From NCBI RefSeq assembly GCF_030324495.1, contig NZ_JACAGN010000003.1, positions 186,001-250,000 on the forward strand: a stretch of DNA of 64,000 nt. The letters run 5' to 3'. This DNA comes from Myroides sp. 1354 (GTDB lineage: Bacteria; Bacteroidota; Bacteroidia; Flavobacteriales; Flavobacteriaceae). Below, one piece after another: positions 37,055-45,083 of this stretch. Positions within the stretch are counted from its first letter, which is position 1; each line of letters opens with the position of its first letter. The translations under genes were made by a program, and so were the position numbers. The notes under the pieces are model-generated. The model saw nothing but the letters and a program-made list of their open reading frames with translations, was not told where the DNA came from and did no database searches.

Positions 37055-38804
37055 GAATTAATTTAACAATTGAATCTGAGTCTATTCCACAAATTTGTTG
37101 TTGTTCTCTTACGGTTGCGTGCTCAATAAATTCATCTGGAACACCTAAATTTTGAACGGGAATACCTGGATAATTCGCTGCTACAAATTGAGCAATCAAA
37201 CTTCCAAATCCTCCTTTAATTGTACCATCTTCAATAGTTACAAGGCGTTCATATGTTTGACAAATGCGGTGCAATTCATCCTCATTTAATGGTTTTACAA
37301 ACGCAAAATGATAATGCGACCAATCATCAGTCTCACATTTTTTAAAGGCTTCTATGACATTATTGCCAATAACTCCCGTAGAAATCATCGCAAATTTATT
37401 GCCTTTTCTTAATTTTTTAGTTATTGATACGTTAACTTTTTCAAACTCCTCTCTCCAGTCCCCTTGTTTTACCCCTTTTCCTCTAGGATAACGAATGGCC
37501 CAAGGTGTGTCAATTCCCAGCTGAACCGTATACAGTAGATTGCGCAATTCGACTTCATCTAGAGGAGCTGCGATCACCATATTGGGTATACAATTTAAGT
37601 AAGCCAAATCGAAAACGCCTTGATGAGTTGCTCCATCCTCCCCTACCAATCCTGCTCGATCCAAACAAAAAACAACAGGTAACTTTTGTAATGCTACATC
37701 GTGAATCAACTGATCATAAGCGCGTTGCAAAAAAGTAGAATAAATCGCACAATACGGGATTAACCCCTGAGTAGCCATCCCCGCAGCTAGCGTTACGGCG
37801 TGTTGTTCGGCAATTCCCACATCGAATGCACGTTCAGGAAAAGTCTCCATCATATACTTCATGGAGCTTCCCGTAGGCATAGCAGGTGTGATTCCAACGA
37901 TTAAAGAATTTTGCTCTGCCAATTCCACTAAAGTATGTCCAAACACATCTTGATACTTGGCAGGATATTCGCTTTCTTCTTTTCGGAGAAGTTCGCCCGT
38001 AGCACTGTCAAATTTACCTGGAGCATGATATTTTACTTGATTTTCCTCTGCTTGTTTCAAGCCTTTCCCCTTTGTTGTAATCACATGCAAGAACTTAGGT
38101 CCTTTGTGCATTTTCAACTTGGTTAATTCTTTGATTAACTGCTTTAAATCGTGACCATCAACAGGTCCACGATAATCAAAATGCAGAGACTTAATCATAT
38201 TATTTCGCTTGTGATTGCGCCCTTCTTTAACTGCTGTTAAGTAGTCTTTCAATGCACCTACACTTGGATCAATGCCAATGGCGTTATCATTTAAAATCAC
38301 CAACATATTTGCATCACTTACTCCTGCGTGATTTAATCCTTCAAAAGCCATTCCCGCAGCAATAGAGGCGTCGCCAATCACAGCGATATGTTGTTTGTCG
38401 TATTCTCCTTTTAATTTGGAAGCGATTGCCATTCCTAATACAGCCGAAATAGACGTTGATGAATGCCCCACACCAAAAGCATCGTAAACACTTTCAAAGC
38501 GATTGGGAAATCCACTAATTCCCTCTTTTTGTCTGTTGGTGTGAAATACCTCCTGACGTCCTGTGAGCAATTTATGCCCATAGGCTTGATGTCCTACATC
38601 CCAAACCAATAAATCATTAGGCGTATCAAAAACATAATGCAAAGCAATTGTCAATTCAACTACGCCCAAACTCGCACCTAAATGCCCTTCTTTAGTAGCC
38701 ACTATATCGATGATAAAACGTCGAATTTCAACCGCTAGCTCTTCCAATTGAGCTATACTCATTTGTCTGATATCCGAAGGTTCTTTGATTTGTTCTAACA
38801 ACAT
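37038..38804 (-). CDS. dxs: 1-deoxy-D-xylulose-5-phosphate synthase
   Basis: Dxs condenses pyruvate and glyceraldehyde 3-phosphate to DXP, the entry to the MEP isoprenoid route, using thiamine diphosphate. The 588-residue protein has DVGHQAYGHKLLTGR, the ThDP/Mg motif GDASIAAGMAFEGLNHAG ... NDNAIGI, and the transketolase domain with GIAEQHAVTLAAGMA. ATG at 38804 is chosen; the frame stays open for 49 more codons upstream, through a dispersed repeat copy, but those are not family-like. It leads the dxs-DUF3078-barrel operon. Confidence 0.96.
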   Translation of the reverse strand: MLLEQIKEPSDIRQMSIAQLEELAVEIRRFIIDIVATKEGHLGASLGVVELTIALHYVFDTPNDLLVWDVGHQAYGHKLLTGRQEVFHTNRQKEGISGFPNRFESVYDAFGVGHSSTSISAVLGMAIASKLKGEYDKQHIAVIGDASIAAGMAFEGLNHAGVSDANMLVILNDNAIGIDPSVGALKDYLTAVKEGRNHKRNNMIKSLHFDYRGPVDGHDLKQLIKELTKLKMHKGPKFLHVITTKGKGLKQAEENQVKYHAPGKFDSATGELLRKEESEYPAKYQDVFGHTLVELAEQNSLIVGITPAMPTGSSMKYMMETFPERAFDVGIAEQHAVTLAAGMATQGLIPYCAIYSTFLQRAYDQLIHDVALQKLPVVFCLDRAGLVGEDGATHQGVFDLAYLNCIPNMVIAAPLDEVELRNLLYTVQLGIDTPWAIRYPRGKGVKQGDWREEFEKVNVSITKKLRKGNKFAMISTGVIGNNVIEAFKKCETDDWSHYHFAFVKPLNEDELHRICQTYERLVTIEDGTIKGGFGSLIAQFVAANYPGIPVQNLGVPDEFIEHATVREQQQICGIDSDSIVKLIRESFE

Positions 38805-38831
38805 GGGAATGGATGTAAGATTAATAAAGAA

Positions 38832-38839
38832 CAAAATTA
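38832..38839 (-). promoter_or_regulatory. Candidate -7 element for the dxs operon
   Basis: Minus-strand TAATTTTG fits TAnnTTTG, 28 bases before the chosen dxs ATG; this supports the shorter start. No -33 TTG at standard distance. Confidence 0.4.
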
Positions 38840-38922
38840 CAACTTTGTTTTTGGTTTTTTGACTTTTGGGAAGTTGCTTTTTTGGTTGTTGTTGTTCTCT
38901 GGGAGCTTTGTCGGTTATAATT

Positions 38923-38945
38923 GGCAAATTACCATTTGCCCCTAC
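38923..38945. repeat. Solitary copy of the GGCAAATTxCCATTTGCCCCTAC repeat core
   Basis: GGCAAATTACCATTTGCCCC followed by TAC, nearly identical to the core of the six 57-bp units at 57003-57334, in the divergent gap between dxs and tadA. It forms a short hairpin through GGCAAAT / ATTTGCC. Confidence 0.8.
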
Positions 38946-39051
38946 GTTCAATTTACGCTACGCTCCGATTTCTTCTTTCCTCTTTCCTCTTTCCAATTCC
39001 CCAGAACTAGTGATTTTTTAACATTCTCAAAAAGCGAAAACCTTTTTCACT

Positions 39052-39059
39052 TAACTTTG
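39052..39059 (+). promoter_or_regulatory. Candidate -7 element for tadA
   Basis: TAACTTTG fits TAnnTTTG, 18 bases upstream of the tadA ATG. No TTG at the -33 position. Confidence 0.45.
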
Positions 39060-39077
39060 CGTTAAATAAAAGAGTCC

Positions 39078-39515
39078 ATGGATATTTTTACAGACGAATA
39101 TTTTATGCGTATCGCATTGAGTGAAGCCCAAATTGCCTTTGAAAAAGGAGAAATTCCCGTTGGAGCCATTGTTGTTTCCAACAATCAAATCATTGCCAAA
39201 TGTCATAATCTCACTGAATTATTACACGATGTCACCGCACATGCAGAATTGCAAGCAGTTTCCTCTGCCGCAAATTATTTAGACGCTAAATATCTGAAAT
39301 CATGCACTTTATTTGTAACTTTAGAACCTTGCCAAATGTGTGCAGGTGCACTCTATTGGAGTCAAGTGTCTCGTGTGGTTTGGGGGGCAAGTGATGAAAA
39401 AAGAGGTTTTCAAACCATGGGAGGCCAACTTCACCCTAAAACAACAATTACAACTGGTGTTTTAGCTGATGAATGTGCAACCCTTATGCGTTCATTTTTT
39501 GAAAAAAGAAGATAA
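39078..39515 (+). CDS. tadA: tRNA-specific adenosine deaminase TadA
   Basis: TadA converts wobble adenosine 34 to inosine in tRNA-Arg(ACG). The 145-residue protein has the zinc/catalytic set HAE (His55, Glu57) and PCQMC (Cys85, Cys88), with IPVGAIVV before it and the helical FFEKRR end. Size and motifs are normal. It starts 16 bp before the A2M gene ATG (stop 39515, next ATG 39532), so the two are probably co-transcribed. Confidence 0.95.
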   Translation: MDIFTDEYFMRIALSEAQIAFEKGEIPVGAIVVSNNQIIAKCHNLTELLHDVTAHAELQAVSSAANYLDAKYLKSCTLFVTLEPCQMCAGALYWSQVSRVVWGASDEKRGFQTMGGQLHPKTTITTGVLADECATLMRSFFEKRR

Positions 39516-39531
39516 AACTATAAAAAAAGCT

Positions 39532-42500
39532 ATGAAGAAAAGAATTGTACTAACCCTCGTTTGCTTGTTATTAGCCTTCCTACAGGCTTGTAAAAAAGAC
39601 GCTACTCAGGATTTCCCTTTATCGGATCCCAAAGATTTTAGCGAATACATCACCGCTTTTACTACGGGAATGATTTCCTCTAAAACACCGATTGATATTG
39701 CCTTGACAAAAAACTGGGGCGAATGGAAAGATCAGCAAGAAGTGGATGCTAAATTATTTACTATTTCACCTGCTGTAAAAGGTAAATTACATTATTTAGC
39801 GAATCAAACTTTGCGCTTTGAACCAGCAGAACGCTTAAAGCAAGATCAAAAATACTACATCACTTTTCACCTGGGAAAGCTAACGACTGTAGAAGAAAAC
39901 CAACAAGCCTTTTCCTTTTTAGTTCACACCGTACCTCAGCAATTTACAGCTGAATTTGCCGATTTACAATCGACCGATAAAGATACCTATATTCTAAACG
40001 GGATCATCAAATCTAGTGATTGGATTAGTACTGCGAACATCAAAAAAATAGCAAGTGCTCAACAAGGAAAACAAGCCATTGAGCTTTCTTTTCAAACCAA
40101 TGACGCTCAAGAGGCAAAAGAATTTCCTTTTAGTATTCGCGGCATTAAGCGCCAAAAAGAAAGCAGTGAATTGACCTTAACCATGGACGCGAAAGCTATC
40201 CAATTGGTGCAAAAAACAACATTAAACTTTGATGTACCAGCGAAAGATGTATTTCAAGTTCATCAAGTACTCACTACAATTGGAGACAACCACGCCTTTG
40301 CGATTAACTTTTCCAATCCCATCAAAAAGAATCAAAACTTAGAAGGATTAATCCGCTTACAAGGTTTAGAGAGTTTACCGCTCACTTTCCTAATTGAAGG
40401 AAATCTCATCAAAGTATATAGTGAAAAAGCATTACCAGAAGAAGTAACCTTGAGTGTGCAAGAGGGAATCAGCGATAGCTATGGCAATAAATTAAGTACT
40501 ATTTATACGGAAAACATCACGTTTGCCATTCCTAAGCCGGAAGTACAATTGCTACAAAATGGTACCATACTCCCTTCTTCCGAAAATTTAAAAATCAATT
40601 TTAAAGCCACTTCTTTAAAAGCTGTAGATGTTAAGGTTTACAAAGTATTCCAAAACAATATTTTACAATTCTTACAATCCAACAATTTAGACGGTTCATA
40701 TTCGCTTTATACCGTTGCAGCTCCGATTGCTAAAACGACCATCGAATTAACCAATCCCGATCCAAAAGCACTTATGCGTTGGAACGCTTATGCATTGGAT
40801 TTATCCACTTTAATCAAACCTGATCCAGGTGCGATTTACCATGTAAAGTTTTCTTTCAAAAAAGCCTATGCAATCAATTGCTCAACAGAAGGAGAGGAAG
40901 AAGAAATTGAAATGGAAGAAGAAGAATTATCTCCTGAAGATGATGAATACGAATATTACTATCGTTATTATCCATGGGAAGAAAAAGAAGATCCTTGTTC
41001 AGACGCCTACTATTACTACATGCAAATGCCTTCAACGAATGTATTGGCAAGTGATTTAGCCCTTATTGTAAAAGGTGGAAATGACAATGTCTATACTGCT
41101 ATTGTTACCAATATTTTGACAACAGCCCCTGTAAGTGGAGCTACCGTAGAATTCTATAGCTATCAGCAACAGTTATTAGCGTCTGCGAAGACAGATAACG
41201 ACGGTATAGCCAAGGTGAATTTAGGTAAGAACAAAGCGTATTTTGCCATTGCCAAACAAGACAACAATACTACTTATATCAAAATCGATCAAGCCAATGC
41301 CTTATCTGTGAGTAACTATGACGTAGATGGTACAACACTACAAAAGGGGATGAATGGTTATATTTATACGGAACGTGGGGTTTGGCGTCCGGGAGATGAC
41401 ATCCATATTGGTTTTATCTTGGATGACATGGCCAATCCACTACCTGAAAACCATCCGATTAAACTGACATTATCAGATCCATTTGGAAAGGTAACTGAAC
41501 AAGTGGTACAGAAGAAAAATGTAGCCAATCACTATGCCTTTAAGATTAAAACGGATACAGAAGCCCCAACTGGAAACTGGGAAGCTGTTATTCAAGTAGG
41601 AGGAGCGAAATTTTACAAACGCATCAAAATTGAAACCATTAAGCCCAATCGCTTAAAGATTAAAAACAATGCAGAAGGAAAAGTAATTACTTCAGATTAT
41701 TACAACAAGCAGATTGATTATAACGTAGAATGGTTACAAGGTAGTACCGCTAAAAATTTAAGAGCGGAAGTACAAATCAAATTACTTCCAGAACAAACGA
41801 CCTTTAAAACCTATCCAAACTATCGTTTCAACAATAGTTTGTCTTCTTATGCAACGGAAGATATCAATGTATATTCAGGCAGAACAAGTGAAAGTGGAAA
41901 CTTCTCTTTTGCTTTAAACCTTAAGAATACAGTAGAAAACTCAGCCATGTTAAAAGCTATTTTAACGACAAAGGTATATGAGAATGGCGGGGATGTATCT
42001 ACTGATGTGTCCACATTGACCTATTCACCTTATGCTAGTTACGTAGGTATTAAAGCTCCTGAGGCAAATAAATATGGCTATTACGAAACAGATAAACCAT
42101 TAGATTTTTCTATTGTCACAGTGGATAGTGATGGAAAAGCATTAGGACAAAATGTACGCGTAGATGTCTATCGAAAAAAAGGATATTGGTGGTGGAGCTC
42201 GAATGAATACGGAGTTTCGAACTACAATGCTTCAGACTATTACAGTTTATACAGTTCAGATGAAATCAGTACTTCGTCAAAAGGAGGTACGAAATACGAA
42301 TTAAAAATTCCAGAACAAGATTGGGGAAATTACGAAGTCGTATTAACCAACTTAAACAGTGGACATATTGCCTCCCAACAAGTATATGTGGATTGGCCTT
42401 ATTGGTCAGCCAAAACCAAACACAAAGAGGGCAAAGATGCAATTGCACTTTCTATTGCTACGGATAAAAAAGAATATACTGTAGATGAAAAAATAAAACT

Positions 42501-45030
42501 TTCTTTCCCTTCCAGTGAAGGAGGACGAGCTTTAGTTTCAGTTGAAAGTGGCAGTAGTGTATTATCTACCCATTGGGTACAGACCAAACAAGGAGAAACG
42601 ACCTTTGAATTACCAGCAACAGCAGCCATGGCTCCTAATGCGTATATTAATATTACCCTTATTCAGCCCCATGCTTATACGATAAACAACGCTCCGATTC
42701 GCTTATATGGTATTGCACCAATCAGTGTATACAATAAAAAGACCAAATTAGAGCCTGAAATTATCATGCCAGACAAATTGCGTCCAGAAGAAAAATTCAC
42801 CCTCAAAGTGAAGGAAAAAAATGGGCACAAAATGACGTATACTGTAGCGATTGTTGAAGATGGTCTGTTAGATTTAACGCGTTTCAAAACTCCAACACCT
42901 TGGCAAAATTTCTATAGCAAAGCAGCTTTAGGCGTGCGCACTTGGGATGTTTTTGATTATATCATTGGGGCATATGGAGGAACCATCAACCAAGTATTTA
43001 GTATTGGTGGAGACGAGGATTTAGGCGCTGGACAAGTAAAAAAAGCCAATCGCTTCAAACCCGTTGTTATTTTCTCTGGTCCACATACCTTAGAAAAAGG
43101 CAAAACAGCTTCACATGAAATTAAGTTGCCAAAATACATCGGTTCGGTTCGAACGATGATTGTCGCTTCCAATACCGAAAATAGAGCGTATGGAAATACA
43201 GACAAAACGGTAAAAGTGAATAATCCGTTGATGATCTTAGGGTCTTTACCCAGAAGAGCTGTTCCAGGAGAAAAGATTACGCTTCCTGTAACTGTATTTG
43301 CAATGGAAAACCACGTGAAAAACGTACAGATTTCCGTTAAGACAGATGACAAATTTAAAATTAGTGGTTCTTCAACTCAACAACTAACATTCAGTGAACC
43401 GGATGAAAAAATCGCCTATTTTGAATTAGAAGTTTCTAATAAAACTGGTATTTCTAAAATTGAAATTGAAGCAACTTCAGGCAAAGAAAAAGCGACCTAT
43501 AGCATTGAGTTGGATGTATTAAATCCAAACCCTGTAACGACGCGCACGCAAATCGTGAGTATTGATCCACAAAGTGAAGAAAACTTAGATTGGAATCCAT
43601 TTGGAATTGCGGGAAGTAACAAAGCGACATTAGAACTTTCGGCATTCCCGAATATCAACCTAACATCTCGTTTGAATTACTTAATCACCTTCCCTCATGG
43701 ATGTACTGAACAAATCACTTCGGGTGTATTTCCACAGCTGTATTTAGCGGATTTAATCACCTTAGACGACAGCAAAAAACAAAGTATCCAGCGCAATGTA
43801 AACGAGGGTATTCAACGTTTAGCTCAACGTCAATTCTCTGATGGTGGATTTGCCTATTGGCCAGGGAATAGCTATGCGGATGATTGGGCAACCTCTTATG
43901 TAGGTCACTTCTATCTTGAAGCAGAGAAAAAAGGATATGTCTTACCAGTGAACAGTAAATCGAATTGGATTTCGTATCAACAAAAAATGGCACGTCAATG
44001 GAAATCCAACACCCGCTACAACACTGATTTCGCACAAGCCTACCGTTTATATACATTAGCTTTAGCAGGACAACCCGACCTAGCTTCCATGAATCGATTA
44101 AGAGAAACGCAAGGTATCTCAACCAATACAAAATTCCGTTTAGCTGCAGCTTATGCACTAGCGGGACAAAAAGAGGCCGCTCAAAAGTTAATTGCCAATC
44201 TATCGTTAGATGAGATTGCGGGCTATTCCTACTATGGTTCGTATGAGAGAAACTTAGCCATGGCCTTAGAAACGATGATACACAGCAATGGCAACAAGCT
44301 GAAAACACATGAATATGCCATTGAATTAGCAAATAAATTGGGATCTTCTCAATGGATGAGCACACAAACAACGGCATATGCCTTAAATGCGATTGCAAGC
44401 TATGTCAATGTACACAAGCCAAGTGATGGAATAAACACAGTATATACCTATAACGGACAACCCGCTACGGTAAACACAACCAAAGCCATGGTTCATGCGG
44501 AATTGAAAAATATCAAATCGAGTAATACCTTAGCGGTACAGAATAAGAGCAATGCAGTGGTTTATGCGCGTTTAACTTCAAGTGGTATTTTACCTGTTGG
44601 ACAAGAGCAAGCCGATCAAAGTAATTTAGCCATTCGAACAACGTACCGAGCGACGAATGGTTTAGCAATTAATCCGTCGAGCTTACAACAAGGAACGGAG
44701 TTCATTTGTGATATTACCATTTCCAATACGAGCAATCGCAGTATTGAAAACGTCGCTCTAACTCATATTGTACCTTCGGGATGGGAGATTGTCAATTTGC
44801 GTTATACAGATGCAGGAGGAACGGAAAATCAAGTAGATTATACTGATATACGCGACGATCGTTCTCTCTTCTACTTTACTCTACAAGCCAATAGTAGCAA
44901 AGTGCTAAAAGTAACGTTGAATGCATCGTATTTAGGTAACTACTACCTACCAGGAGTGCAAGCCAATGCAATGTATGACAATGCCTACCGCTGTCGAACA
45001 ATCGGTCAATGGGTAGAAGTAATTAAATAG
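39532..45030 (+). CDS. Alpha-2-macroglobulin family lipoprotein (YfhM-like)
   Basis: A giant periplasmic or surface lipoprotein of 1832 residues that in related bacteria traps proteases and guards the envelope. A lipobox is seen at LLAFLQAC. MG-type beta domains fill the first two thirds, with the bait-region part MNGYIYTERGVWRPGDDIHIGF and the A2M stretch ANRFKPVVIFSGP. The thioester motif reads GCTEQ near residue 1390 in PHGCTEQITS, followed by the helical thioester domain GGFAYWPGN. An unusual Glu/Tyr-rich segment sits at 40885-41030. ATG at 39532 gives the normal lipoprotein signal; a longer reading overlaps tadA. PBP1C follows after a hairpin. Confidence 0.93.
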   Translation: MKKRIVLTLVCLLLAFLQACKKDATQDFPLSDPKDFSEYITAFTTGMISSKTPIDIALTKNWGEWKDQQEVDAKLFTISPAVKGKLHYLANQTLRFEPAERLKQDQKYYITFHLGKLTTVEENQQAFSFLVHTVPQQFTAEFADLQSTDKDTYILNGIIKSSDWISTANIKKIASAQQGKQAIELSFQTNDAQEAKEFPFSIRGIKRQKESSELTLTMDAKAIQLVQKTTLNFDVPAKDVFQVHQVLTTIGDNHAFAINFSNPIKKNQNLEGLIRLQGLESLPLTFLIEGNLIKVYSEKALPEEVTLSVQEGISDSYGNKLSTIYTENITFAIPKPEVQLLQNGTILPSSENLKINFKATSLKAVDVKVYKVFQNNILQFLQSNNLDGSYSLYTVAAPIAKTTIELTNPDPKALMRWNAYALDLSTLIKPDPGAIYHVKFSFKKAYAINCSTEGEEEEIEMEEEELSPEDDEYEYYYRYYPWEEKEDPCSDAYYYYMQMPSTNVLASDLALIVKGGNDNVYTAIVTNILTTAPVSGATVEFYSYQQQLLASAKTDNDGIAKVNLGKNKAYFAIAKQDNNTTYIKIDQANALSVSNYDVDGTTLQKGMNGYIYTERGVWRPGDDIHIGFILDDMANPLPENHPIKLTLSDPFGKVTEQVVQKKNVANHYAFKIKTDTEAPTGNWEAVIQVGGAKFYKRIKIETIKPNRLKIKNNAEGKVITSDYYNKQIDYNVEWLQGSTAKNLRAEVQIKLLPEQTTFKTYPNYRFNNSLSSYATEDINVYSGRTSESGNFSFALNLKNTVENSAMLKAILTTKVYENGGDVSTDVSTLTYSPYASYVGIKAPEANKYGYYETDKPLDFSIVTVDSDGKALGQNVRVDVYRKKGYWWWSSNEYGVSNYNASDYYSLYSSDEISTSSKGGTKYELKIPEQDWGNYEVVLTNLNSGHIASQQVYVDWPYWSAKTKHKEGKDAIALSIATDKKEYTVDEKIKLSFPSSEGGRALVSVESGSSVLSTHWVQTKQGETTFELPATAAMAPNAYINITLIQPHAYTINNAPIRLYGIAPISVYNKKTKLEPEIIMPDKLRPEEKFTLKVKEKNGHKMTYTVAIVEDGLLDLTRFKTPTPWQNFYSKAALGVRTWDVFDYIIGAYGGTINQVFSIGGDEDLGAGQVKKANRFKPVVIFSGPHTLEKGKTASHEIKLPKYIGSVRTMIVASNTENRAYGNTDKTVKVNNPLMILGSLPRRAVPGEKITLPVTVFAMENHVKNVQISVKTDDKFKISGSSTQQLTFSEPDEKIAYFELEVSNKTGISKIEIEATSGKEKATYSIELDVLNPNPVTTRTQIVSIDPQSEENLDWNPFGIAGSNKATLELSAFPNINLTSRLNYLITFPHGCTEQITSGVFPQLYLADLITLDDSKKQSIQRNVNEGIQRLAQRQFSDGGFAYWPGNSYADDWATSYVGHFYLEAEKKGYVLPVNSKSNWISYQQKMARQWKSNTRYNTDFAQAYRLYTLALAGQPDLASMNRLRETQGISTNTKFRLAAAYALAGQKEAAQKLIANLSLDEIAGYSYYGSYERNLAMALETMIHSNGNKLKTHEYAIELANKLGSSQWMSTQTTAYALNAIASYVNVHKPSDGINTVYTYNGQPATVNTTKAMVHAELKNIKSSNTLAVQNKSNAVVYARLTSSGILPVGQEQADQSNLAIRTTYRATNGLAINPSSLQQGTEFICDITISNTSNRSIENVALTHIVPSGWEIVNLRYTDAGGTENQVDYTDIRDDRSLFYFTLQANSSKVLKVTLNASYLGNYYLPGVQANAMYDNAYRCRTIGQWVEVIK

Positions 45031-45051
45031 TGAAACAATAAATCAATATAA

Positions 45052-45075
45052 ATACAGGGATGAATATCCCTGTAT
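45052..45075 (+). promoter_or_regulatory. Hairpin between the A2M gene and pbpC
   Basis: ATACAGGGAT (45052-45061) and ATCCCTGTAT (45066-45075) form a perfect 10-base stem with a GAAT loop. No T-run follows, so it is probably not a full terminator; it may lower pbpC expression or protect the A2M message. An ATG at 45060 is buried in it. Confidence 0.65.
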
Positions 45076-45083
45076 TGCTTTAT

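Noticed and set aside
38805..38951. Longer dxs start at 38951
   Set aside because: The added 49 residues run through a dispersed repeat and a low-complexity tract, are not family-like, and lie upstream of a candidate -7 box.
43757..44398. 213-residue ORF on the minus strand inside the A2M gene
   Set aside because: Shadow frame of a clearly coding gene; no promoter, no recognisable motif.
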